Shown piece by piece: positions 33,651-46,390 of a DNA stretch of 64,000 nucleotides; the first letter of the stretch is position 1; each line of letters starts with the position of its first letter. Below the pieces are notes generated by a model. The model was given only the letters and a program-made list of their open reading frames with translations. It was not told the origin of the DNA and searched no databases. Origin of the DNA: Lytechinus pictus (taxonomy: Eukaryota > Echinodermata > Echinoidea > Temnopleuroida > Toxopneustidae). Made by a program: the position numbers and the translations under genes. The stretch lies in NCBI RefSeq assembly GCF_037042905.1, contig NC_087245.1:5843501-5907500 (forward strand), in the 5' to 3' direction.

Positions 33651-36472
33651 GATCTAAGAAGTTCCTTGTTGATCTGAAGGGGGCGCTAAAGCAATAGGGT
33701 AGTTGAGTTATAGAGCGTGTTTGAGTTCCGGCGAACCACATGTATTTTTACAAAACACAAATTATTTTCTCATTAAAAATATTGGTGCTACAGCTTACAG
33801 TTATCTAACATCATTCTTCGGTGTCTTTCATTCATTCGAACAAATGAATCTGTAACACATATAATCTAACCTGACTCCTGATTAACATAAAAACGAGATC
33901 GGATTATACAGTGCGTCCCAAAAAATGAGAACTCGTCTTTAGAGCCAGATCTCAATTATTAAATACGTTTAGTTAATTAATTTAACATCATTTGACACTG
34001 GATATTCAACTATTCTAGGTCATCTATGCGTGAACTATTCATATCATATTTGGTATCGAAATGAAGAAAAGCTTAATTTTATGAGTATGTAAATGACAAA
34101 CCGTAAATCATTACGCTATGTTGAAAATATAACTGGCTATCCCGGATTCGTTTCTTTGTATAATGTATGATATATTTCCCATTTCAATTATAAAGTATTA
34201 ATTTTGATGATGAAATAACTATTTTCTCCTTCATGTCCTTGCTCACTCTGCTCGCTCGTATATCATAATCCGTTTAATTTCAGAAGCAAATGGTTCCCTC
34301 CCATGTAGAAAACGGATTGACGCCCGTGATACAGTCTTGATTGAAGCTTATAATCTATCTATGTATGAGTAAAAGTGATATAAACCAAATATTGTCTCAT
34401 TTAATACACATATTGTAAAGCCTACAATAAATTCTATGTTAAAATGTATTTCTTTGATATATGTGAACTAGTAGTTTCAGTTGCTACAACAAAATGGGCC
34501 TACAAGTAATTTAGTAACTAGTTGATCCTTGCCTGATAATAGCTTTCAATGACTGATACCCAGTTACTGAGATGGGTAAAAAAATATTGGCTAACGTGCA
34601 TCATCGGTAAACATTACCCTACCCTTTTTGCTCGCAGTTCAGAAAATTTTGTTCACCTGAATTTCTTGTTCAGGAACTTTAAGATTCTTATTTATATCCA
34701 GATAATGGAAATTTATATAAATGAATAGGCCTACTTGCTTCACTGCGATTGTGAGATTATTGAATCTAAAATTACATATTTAACTAGAAGGTTTTTTAAC
34801 ATTAAAAGATCAGGTTTGTTTATTTCTGGGAGATGCATAGATATCTTTTTTAAATTATATACTTTACTATGCAACGCATCGCACGTACAACAATATGGCA
34901 TGCATTCAACACAAACATTATCTGACCGATTTATTTTGCATGACGTACACCATCGATCGGTTTGAAGCCTTTTATCATATTTTCGCAATATCGAATACTT
35001 TACATCGATACCCATTCTATGCGGCAACTATGGAAACAGTCGATTCCATAGTTACCTTATTCTCACAAAATCTACTGATGCATTCACGTCTGTTCACCAT
35101 CTGTATACTAATATATTTTTCCCATTTGTTTCAGCATGAATATTATTATTACTAATAATATGAATAGAGTGGTCTACTGTTTGACATGACTCTATTCTCG
35201 TTCATTATATACCCTCTTTCATTTCAAATGTTAAATTGTTTGTGCACTCTTTGCTGCTGTTCATGATAATACAGAAGGGTACCAATTTGGTTTCTCCTCT
35301 CAAAATTACAATGAAAAGTGAATTCATCTATTAATTTCATTTTTTTTTTAACACAAGAAAATTCCAAGATGCCGCCAAAAGTTTTCTACCGCAATGGGAC
35401 ACGAATCGGCAATGAAAGCTTCAAATTCCAATAACTAAACACTTAAAGAGTTAGATGAAATTGAAAGTGCCCTCCGATGATGATGCAAGGGGGTCTTATT
35501 TCCGAATCGACCATAAGATATCCTACTTCAGTAAATTAATATTAAGAAATGTTGATGTTATTCAACCCTTTGAATGTATTTTTCTTCTTATAAATGTGTT
35601 TTTAAATGATCTTTTATTCTCTTCTCTCATCAAACAAATTTCAACATAGTAAAGTATTACATTCATGATCATAAATTCAAAACGGTATTAAATCAAATTA
35701 CATCATAATTACAAAGCTTGGTTTGAACGTAGAAGAAGAAGTAGAGGAAGAAGAAGAAGAAGAAGAAGAAGGAGAAGAAGAAGAAGAAGAAGAAGGAGAA
35801 GAAGAAGAAAATTAAAGGAAAAAGGCTAGATTATGGAATGATTTCTTCGATAATATGTTAAAAATATGTTATAGAATTTGATTTCCGATTAACAACTGTC
35901 ATTTTCGTTCATTCACTTTGATAACTCACGACTATTTGAAATTTTCTCAGATGTGTCTTGCTCTGTCCTTTCAAGTTTCTTTTTATTACGCCTCTGATGG
36001 ACCATTATCATTCCTACCTTTGCCAACGCTGCTTAATGTTTGTTTTCAGTAAGATTGGAGCGCTAGCTACAGGAATACTCTCTCTTTTTATTTTCTATAA
36101 ACATTGTAGCATTTCATATTAACACGATATTGTTTAGAAACGAGATACTACATCCACGCCCGTGCCTTAAAATTCCTGAGAATTGATGAATTACATAATA
36201 ATTGCCCTTTTTCTGTTGGTCAATGCTAGTTTTCGACTTTTTATCTATTCTCGAAAAAGTGCACGAGGGGGGGGGGGTGTAATTCAAGGCTCGATAATTA
36301 TATCAAAACTTACTTACAGACTGAGTTTTCCCCGATAAAAGTTTTTTGTTTGAATCGGATAAAATGCTGAACGATGTTCCCTTTCTCTTATTTCTTTCAT
36401 TGATTTTTTTAATGAAAAATTTATATATTTTTTACCGACTCTAACTGGGCGTTGCGGCGTGCGCCTAGCTGT
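33651..36472. other. AT-rich intergenic stretch with one lone mariner-type end
   Basis: No gene is supported. CAGTGCGTCCCAAAAAATGA at 33909, preceded by TA, is a mariner-type terminus whose partner I could not find. A GAA microsatellite lies at 35729-35812 and a G run near 36267-36275. Confidence 0.5.
35729..35812 (+). repeat. GAA trinucleotide microsatellite
   Basis: An imperfect (GAA)n tract with occasional GTA, GGA and GAG units, about 84 bp. Confidence 0.9.
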
Positions 36473-36626
36473 AATACCTCAGTCATATTTGCTCTACGGC
36501 TGCCGTAAGGCGAGTCGAAAACAGCGTTTTATTCATACCAATGCACATGTAGCTATTACCAAAAAATGTTAAAACGGCTGTTTTCGACTCGCCGTACGGC
36601 CGCCGTAGAGCAAATGTGACTGATAT
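36473..36626. mobile_element. MITE D, copy 2
   Basis: CTCAGTCATATTTGCTCTAC, then GGCTGCCGTAAGGCGAGTCG, faces GACTCGCCGTACGGCCGCCG, then TAGAGCAAATGTGACTGA. About 45-bp inverted ends surround a core of only about 60 bp. It has the same ends as copy 1 at 4160-4362. Confidence 0.75.
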
Positions 36627-39029
36627 AAATTTTCAAATGTTGACGTTGATTTGTTAATATTGTCATTTAGTTAAAAAATTATTGTTTAAACTACGATAAT
36701 AACATTATTTGGGTCTAACCTCGATTAGCATCTTGCTATTATGTTAGCTTCAATTACCAAATGTTTTGTTCATATGTGATGTACGATATATGTAATTATA
36801 CCTGACAGTGAGATTTGGTAATAAATTCTATACCCGTCTGACAAACCCAAATTACATACGCACACACAAAGCCATTGAGGTTGCGTTTAAAGTCCTAGCA
36901 ACCCTATAATAGAAAATACCCGTTACGTAATACAATAATGAATTCAATCACTGCCTGTGTATACTTTTCTCAGCGTCATTCACTCTGAATACAAAGGCGC
37001 CATTTGAACCGTTGCAACGCGTTGGTTTGTGCACTACACTTGTCAACGTTAAAAAGATAATAAAAAAACATTTTTTTTTTCAAGATCAATACACGACATC
37101 TGACTGAATGTATACCAGATGAATTTCATATACAAAAATAGGCTAAATTAAAAATATATAAAATATTATGTACTTTGCTTTTATCAGAAAAGACAATTTA
37201 CCATCCTTCTCTTCCTCTCACACATCCCCCTCTCCCTCTATCCCTCTCTCTTTCTCTTCTCCCTTGATTACTCACTCTTACTGGCCTACAATAAAATATA
37301 AAATTAATAAAACATGAATATTCAGAGATGAATTAGTCACTAATCGAGATAATATAAATTTGATTCTCAAATCCCAACCATCTGCAATAATCTTCAGTCC
37401 TGAAGGAGGCAGATTTAACCTGAAGAAGAAGAAGAAGGGAGATGAAATGATTAGATCTATACACGTTAATTACTGCCGTGAACGTTACAATAGCATCATG
37501 ATCGTGGACTCTGGTTACCTGCTATTCTTTAAGTATATCTTCTCTGATGATACAAGTCAAGTAATATCTCCACCATCGACTGAAAGTAATGAAGTAGAAA
37601 CGCAACGTGATGCACATTTATGCAAAAACCTGTATATGCAATCACATATTCACCAGTTGAGAAAGCAGTTGAATACCACTGTTCAATTCTACTATCCGAG
37701 GCCTTTCTCATTGTTTGCTATTGGAACAGTAGGAATTGCGGCGGCGCTCTTCAAATGTGGGAAAGTTGTTGTTGTTGTTATTTTTAATAGGCAAAACAGT
37801 CAGGTATGACTATTGTTGCCTTGTTAATTTATTGTTGCCTTGTTAATTTATTGTTGCCGTGTTAAAGAATCATCCTTCCCTCTAAAATGCTTTAAAAAGC
37901 TATACAAGTGTTCGTGACAACTCAAAGACAATCGTACATAATGGAATAGCAGAGACAAGACAATGTGCATCGTATTGATTTACAATGAGAACATTCTACA
38001 AAGCCGTTACAACGTGTTCTAATATGATCGTAGACATAACAAACACAAATAATTTGCGCTCCTTGTGCGCCCACCCACTTCAAAAATATAGACCTATTAT
38101 ATCTAATATCACTATATGGCGGCCTTATACCATCATGACCATATCACATCTGAAAAATCTGTCTGAGAATCTATTTCAAGTTCGCTAAAAAGTTATTTCC
38201 CTGGTATCGAATATGTGGATATAATACCCCCTCCAATATTTCAGTTAGGGACGGCCTACGCTACGCTGTAAAAAAAAATATTTAAAATTACTCAATAAAA
38301 TTGAGACGAAAAATCCCTTAATTTTTTCAATTATTTTTAAGTTAGGCAGTTTTTTGTAAAATTTATTTATTTTCTTTGCATCCATTTTACTCGAGTAAAT
38401 AAAGTTACAATAACTTAATTCAATTAAGTAAAACAATCACTAAAATATTAACCCTAAAATGGGGGAGTGGACTTTCGTGATTCGAAAGTCCGCTTCCCCC
38501 ATCGTCCCACTTTCAGTGGCATCTTTTTACAAATAGACTTTATGCATTGTCCTTTACCTGTGCATGATAATTACTGACATTTATATTTAAATGCGACCGG
38601 TTCATCCTAACAATTAAAACAGTGAGAATAATATTAGTATTTTTTCTGAAAACCTCAAAAGAAATCTGAAATTTACTGATGAGTGACTATTTAATGTTGC
38701 TCTTTCTTTGATTCAACAAAAGAATAAAATATTTTGCACACCCTAATCCAAAACAATTTCCAACACAAAAAGATATGACAGTTATTCAAATACGTTAAGC
38801 ATTTACTTGCTCTTAATGAATATTCAGGTATTGCATAATTAAGGCGTTAATTGAAAAATAAAAGTACATTCAATGTGATTTTATAAGTAATAATTATCTT
38901 TGCCTAATTGGAGTTAGATTAAGGGCCTACTTAATCGAAACAAGCTAGCAATACGTGAATTTTCGTAATAAAATAAATCAAATAAATCAAGTAAATTAAG
39001 ACAAGTTAAGGTCACAAAACGCCAAATTA
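36627..39029. other. AT-rich intergenic stretch
   Basis: No gene is supported. The 149-codon plus-strand frame at 37360-37809 has no recognisable domain. Three imperfect copies of ATTGTTGCCTTGTTAATTT lie at about 37812-37866. At 38445-38515, TTAACCCTAAAATGGGGGAG, followed by a perfect hairpin around CGAAAGTCC, resembles the left end of the piggyBac-like element at 55697 and may be a decayed relative. Confidence 0.45.
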
Positions 39030-39449
39030 GCCTGCTCGGCGACCGGGCGGCGAGTTTTTAGCCAATTTCGTCCGGGCACCGAGCGGCGGCCGTCCGGGCA
39101 CCACTGGTTCTTGAGGCTTCGCTCAGTCGCCGCTCAAGATTTAGTGCGGAGTTAAAATTTTGGCGGCGCCTGCTCACTTTTCGCTCGGTGCCCGGGTGGT
39201 CGCCTTCCGGGCGCCGACGTAATCGAGCGGTCGCCGTCGAACGATTTAGGTAAAAAATTGAACTCGTTGGATCAAAGGCTGTCGAGCGGTCATCGGTTGG
39301 TCGCCGACGACGATTTGACCCAGTTTTGGCCTTGAATAATGGGTAATCGACAGGGCACCGCTCGGCCACCGTTACGTCTTTTTACAGCCCGCTCGACTTC
39401 TACAATGATCGTTGGGCGATGCCTAAATTCCAGCGGGGCCCGAGCAGGC
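39030..39449. mobile_element. GC-rich MITE with GCCTGCTCGG ends
   Basis: GCCTGCTCGGCGACCGGGCG on the left faces GGGGCCCGAGCAGGC on the right, with TA immediately outside both (39028-39029, 39450-39451). The interior of 420 bp is rich in GTCGCCG, CGGCGCC and GGGCACCG words, unlike the AT-rich flanks. The 103-codon frame on the minus strand is arginine-rich only because of this composition. Confidence 0.6.
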
Positions 39450-39530
39450 TACTAATCGGTCGGTCGCCGCTCTGAGTTATGACTGAAGCCGAGGTCGAGG
39501 GCGGAAATTTCTTCCAAAAGGTAGGGGGGA

Positions 39531-40804
<1,274 letters not shown>

Positions 40805-41625
40805 CTGGCTGAAATAGTAGGGGGATATTTGATATTATGTCCCCCCTACTATTTTGAGTAGGGGGGACACGTCCCCCTGGGATTTCCGCCCATGACTGAA
40901 GCATAAATCTACTGAAAAAAAAAATCGATAAATATTATACCAAATAATACATTCTACTTATAAATATTAAGTGTTAATAATAATATTTTTTACAGTGTGT
41001 ATCATCCCTAGTAATTTACCGTCGAATATTACTATAATATTTATGATGAATGATCATGACGATTATGTAGGGAGTACATGCATGGGCGTTGACGCAGAGG
41101 ATTATCCTTTGTTCATGGGAAACATCTATTGTTGCCCCCCCCCCAAACAATGCCGTATGATAATATATGACCATCGACTTCTTTTTCCTTGTAATTGATT
41201 GAAACCATTCCCTTAGTCAGAAATCGTAAAAAATATGAATGGAGGATGAACATTTCAGGATTATAGAAGAACATGTCCATATTCATGTTGTTTGACAAAT
41301 ACCCTTTTTTTATTCACCCTCCCCGCAACTAAGCGCCGGGTGTGTCCCATTTATGTTAATACTTTCGAATATCACTTCATTTTAGTTATTTTTATATTCA
41401 AGTTAATCATGTAAAATATAAGTGGAGAACATATAAAAGAAATGAAAATTGAAATTGTAGAAATAAAGCTAATGTAAGATGGTTATTTTGTCCTTATCTT
41501 CTTTATTTCCTTTAACTTGTGTTTTCTTCTCCACCTGTTTTACATTTCTGTTCAGTCTTGACTTGAGTTCATGTGCAATTCTTTTCAGCACTGCCCTTGT
41601 AGTCTGAATATAGGTTAATTAAATG

Positions 41626-42000
41626 TCATTCCTTACGTCCTCGTTTGTCTTCGTCATTCCCGACCTTTCGTTGGAGAACGCGAACGCTTATTTGCGACGG
41701 TAGTTGATTTTGGAAGAGACTTTTGGGCCCATCGTCATGGTCGTAAAACTCTGTCCTGCAATGCAAATTGTATGACATGCGATTCTTTTTCGTTTCGCAT
41801 CTGGAACAGAAACATTCAATCTGCGTTTCGTGTGCAAAACTCTGGTTGCTACTATGGTAACAGCGATATATCCGATTTAGGACGACATTCCGAAGCCACA
41901 TTTGGTTCCTCCCAGAGCTCGAGAGGCCGCCCGGTGGCCCACTTCCATTGAAGAGTGGATACCAGGCGCGACCACGCGTAAAAAGGGAAAGAGTGGGCAA
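41626..42000 (-). other. Unrecognised 124-codon open frame
   Basis: A minus-strand frame whose GC content is higher than its flanks, starting MPTLSLFTRGRAWYPLFNGS. It includes ECFCSRCETKK and a charged C-terminus. I recognise no family. The stretch encoding RGRAWYPLFNGSG recurs, inverted, at about 42185-42220, which suggests repeat-derived sequence. It could be an exon, but no consistent splice context was found. Confidence 0.25.
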
Positions 42001-42812
42001 GTACGTTACGTATAGGCCTATGTAACGTTATAAGGGTGTCAAAAACGATGTTTAAAATACTGAAAAGGAGGATATGTTCTCAATACTTGTAGGGTTTCAT
42101 TAGCTAAATACTTGTTAAGAGATGCATTTTCATAATCTGGAAAAGACTTGCTTCCCTTGTTTAGGGTGCTTTTCGAAACCCCATGGTCGTGCCTGGTGTC
42201 CACTCATCAATGGAAATGGAATCCACTTTAAATGTAATACTGATTCTATGGACTGTAATGATCTATATCTAAGCCTTAATTCAGTAACTTTTTCCTCACT
42301 CAATATGTACTCGATTTGTTTGAAAAACCACTTTCTTATCCATGTCATAATCTATAGTAGGTCCTGCATTTCGAATATCTCCAGCCATCAGTCGTAATGT
42401 ACATGCATGTATGGTGCGAGTGTCGCGGGAAAGAATTTTGCAGATCTGTAGGGCCTGTAACCCCCCTTGTAACACAAAGCTTAGCATTGATTGTAGAGCA
42501 GTTTTCTACGTTTGATTCTATTGACTATAATGTACTCAATCTTAAAAATCAAGTGTATGATTAAGCGTTAACTTTTGTGTTAGGGGACCCTAATATTAGC
42601 GTCCATGAGTATTGCGAAAGGTCCCAAATTCCTAGCTTTCCAACTCAGGAGTTCCAATCATTCCATCCCTCGCCCGACTGCTAATTAGAACTCTAGTTAT
42701 TTTCTACCCCTGCCTCAACTTATAATTTGTACAACACTACACTATATAGCAACTCTACCCCAACTGGAGAACAGACCAGCCCCCATGTGTTCGTGACAAG
42801 GACATGATTAAG

Positions 42813-44294
42813 CATAGGCGGATCCATGGGGGGCGAGGGCCCCGGACCCCCATACTGGCGGAGCAAAAAAAAAATGGGGGAAAGAAAGAAAAAAAAAGGA
42901 AAAGAAGGGAAAAGAGAGGAGAAAGAGAAGGGGAAACAAAAGAGGAGGAAGACGAGTGAATAAAATTAGATGAGGGGAAGACTTAGAAATGATAATTTTA
43001 AAAGTCTTTCATGTCACTATATAAATTTTTCGCTCGCGCTTCGCGCTCGCATTGCCTTTTAGGTGATTTACATATCTTGCTCAATATGGAGCTTAAAAAA
43101 TCAAATTTTTGACGTCTCCGATATACAAAACACATTTCAGCTTGGAAATCGAACTTTCATTATTTTGTATGATTTACAATTTGATTTTCAAAAAAGTGCT
43201 CAGTAAAAATTTATATTTTATGGTCTGAAAATTAAAATTTTCTGCTCGCTCTGCGCGCTCGTAAATTTTGATTTGTCAGGTGCCTATTATTTTCCTGTAT
43301 TCCATAAAGTTATCAAAATATCCCTATTCAGGTCAGACTGTCAAAACGTATCAGCTAGCGCTGCACACTCGCATCTTGATTGGTGAGTTATGTATATCTC
43401 AATACTAATGCTACAGCAAACTACTTAAAATCCCCATTTCATGACAGTTTATCAACTGATTTGCGCTCGTATTAATTTTTAAAAATATATTAACTCATGC
43501 ATCTTATTCATAATTACAAAAATGCTCTAAATGTCCAGTTTACAGGCCATAATATTAACAGATTTCGCGCTCTCATTAGGCTCATTAGATTAATAGATTA
43601 ATTTAAAAACCAAATTGTCCCGTTTCATCTCGCGCTTAGGAAGAGAAATAGGAAGATAGACATCATTTTCATATGATGACATAATTTTCTTAGAATGTCC
43701 CGGTCCTATGTCAAAACTCAAAGAAATAATAATGAAACATAGGGTTTTTTTAACTGTGATCCATATCAACCTCACGATTTTCCTACAAAGTGCATAAAAT
43801 ACAGAGCTTAAATTGATCTTTTTCAGATCGGAATATCAAATATTTTAAGCTCGCGCTTCGCGCTCACTTTATTGTTTTTCATGATAAAAAAGGTATTTAG
43901 AATGTCCATATTCTAGATCGAAATCTAAAAAAGATCTTTTTTTGATCAGATCAAAACGTATATTAAAAATTTCTGCTCGCGCTTCGTGCTCGCAGTAATT
44001 ATTCAGTTGGATACACATCTCGTTTAGGATCACAAACATTGCCCAGAATGTTTAAATTTTAGGACAAAATACATGAAATGGGAAACAAAATGCTCGCGCT
44101 TCGCGCTCGCACTATTTAATTAAGGCTTATGAGATTACTTTATTTTTATTCATAAGAATGAATCTTAGAAGTTATTAATAAGACTACCCCTTCAAACAAA
44201 CAAAAATCAACTTCGAGCGGCTGATTGGGGAAAATGTGGCTGAAAAAAAATCCCGCCCCCCCCCCCCCATTGGCGAAGGCTGGATCCGCCCCTG
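42813..44294 (+). mobile_element. Family A element, copy A2
   Basis: It begins CATAGGCGGATCCATGGGGG and ends GGCGAAGGCTGGATCCGCCC. ATTAAG directly abuts both ends (42807-42812 and 44295-44300); the longer TGATTAAG also appears on both sides if the end is set two bases earlier. The body is collinear with A1 and carries CTCGCGCTTCGCGCTCG-type islands at about 43030, 43240, 43352, 43456, 43566, 43629, 43850, 43974 and 44091. Between islands the sequence is AT-rich and shows clear homology to A1. No protein frame is present. Confidence 0.7.
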
Positions 44295-44300
44295 ATTAAG

Positions 44301-46390
44301 TCTGCAATTTTCGAGTGTAGGTCTACATTTTTTTTCTGACTCACCTGGTCTGCAAACCAAATGCCAAATGTTTATCTGAAACTATATGTACACAAAGGTC
44401 CTCCCACGGGAAACCGAGATCATCGAACTTAACATTATGACTGAAAAACAATTCATCAATAAAACAACATTCAAATATTATCATTTCCCCTTTTGTAAAT
44501 ATATTTGGCATTCAAGGTGATACTTTTTAACATTCATTTTCCTTGCTTTCAAATACTATGTTCACTTTTGTAAATTCAATAACAAAAAACCCCAATATTG
44601 TAGAATTCAAAGCTCGTATTAAAGGTATTAGGGATATTTAATATTTTGTGGCGAAGAAAAATGGTAAATTACCTGTACATGAAAAAATTGAGATTTGATA
44701 TCTAATTTGTCTTTTCTAACTGTCTTTACAAACTGATATTCCTACTCAAGTGCTGCTTTGTTTAATCATGTAAATAGGCTGTTGATCTTTTTATATTCAT
44801 ATTGGGATTTATATTTTGATCAATAAAGAAAAAAAAAATTTGTCAATAAACTTGTCATTTGGAACATTTCACCCATGTGTGAAATTTACAATTCAGTTTG
44901 GAAGCTGTATTTTCTTATATTGAATAAGGTAATATCAGATCTGAAAATGAACACACACAAAAATTGAAAGGCATCAAATATTATATAGGTTTTGTATCAC
45001 ACTCGCACTATCATTGATCATTTTACGAGATACGCCCCGGAGATGTGCTTTCTGTTTAAAACAAAATAACTAAAGATGCGATGAAGATGTTCATTTTCTG
45101 CAGCGTTGTGGGTCTCGACGGCGCAAAATGGTCGCGTCAAGGCCGGTCGAGGCCGGGAGAATTTCAGGGTGTGCAAATGCCGAATGTTGTCAGTTTCTCT
45201 AAAATAATTATTATGATATATACAAAAGCAAATTGTAATGGACTTCATGAATTGTCTTCTTCTTTTTTTAGAATTATTAAAATAAAAATAAGTTCATACA
45301 CACCTCTGATTTAGTGAGATACTTATCCTGTTCATTAATGTATGCAAATATTCCAGGGCAAATATTCCTTAAACCTGTCGATTTTCAGGTCAATGTATCA
45401 AACTTTCAGCTCGCGCTTTTCACTCGCATGAGTAGGCTCTGAAAATATTCTTCATGTTCACGAATACTAAATGTGCTCAAGATATCCCTTTTCGGGTCTA
45501 TATCAATTATTACATAATTTATTTGACGTTACACTCGCGGTTCGCGCGCAAATTATTTGTTTGATGAGACATGTTCTGGAGATATTCACGATTAAAAAAT
45601 GTGCTTAATAAAGTGTTATACTTCCAAATTACTTTTGACAGGCCTGCCAATACATTTTCATTGTTAGAAAAATGACAGACAGATCATACGTCCACAGTTT
45701 ATAGAAATAGCCATTTTCATTTTTTATCATATTAAATGGTCACACAGTCGTTCTCACAAATACACACGACAGCATTTTATTTTTTATAGTCGTCCTGGCA
45801 CTCAGGGGATACTTATCGGGGGACAAAATCCATGAATGTTATGATTTATCCAGTAAACTTGAAATATTAATCAGTTGTCAATCTGTCACTTGTTATATGT
45901 TGTCTAGGGTAGGCTTATTTCTCTGTAGAAGGGGGGGGGGGGGATTGGGGTAATGTCTGTTTGGTTGTGGTGCATGGTGGTCGATCGTTGTTGGTACTTC
46001 TACGGAGTTAAATGGCCTTGTTCTACTTGTTTTTTTTTGTCTTGGGTAGGTCGGGGTACATATTTTAGAGGGTACGTGATTGCCCTATATAATCGTAGAG
46101 GAGTTGATGATAAAACAAGAGGGGAATCATCGTTTTGGATATAGTTTTTCCAAACGAATGGCCGTGACGAATGGTTGCCGAAGGAGTGATTAACTTGGGT
46201 GCATATAATTATTTTAGGAGGGCACGTATCCTCAAACCAATAACGCATGACAACTTAAAGTCTCACTTCAGCACTTATATCGCTCTCTTCATTTCCACCC
46301 ATACCCCTCTCTCATACACAACCAGCTGCACACATCCACATAAAACCCCATAACCAACCACAACCAGATAAAAATCTCTCATTTTCCTTT
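44301..46390. other. Intergenic stretch with retroposed and decayed fragments
   Basis: No gene is supported. TTGATCAATAAAG followed by ten A at about 44818-44838 looks like the 3' end of a retroposed transcript. CAGCTCGCGCTTTTCACTCG (45406) and CACTCGCGGTTCGCGCG (45532) look like a decayed family A copy. A G run lies at about 45930-45943. Confidence 0.4.

Noticed and set aside
37360..37809. 149-codon plus-strand frame
   Set aside because: Composition is random, with low-complexity lysine and valine runs and no domain or splice context.
39058..39369. 103-codon arginine-rich frame
   Set aside because: It comes from CGG/CGC-rich MITE sequence; no start context or domain.
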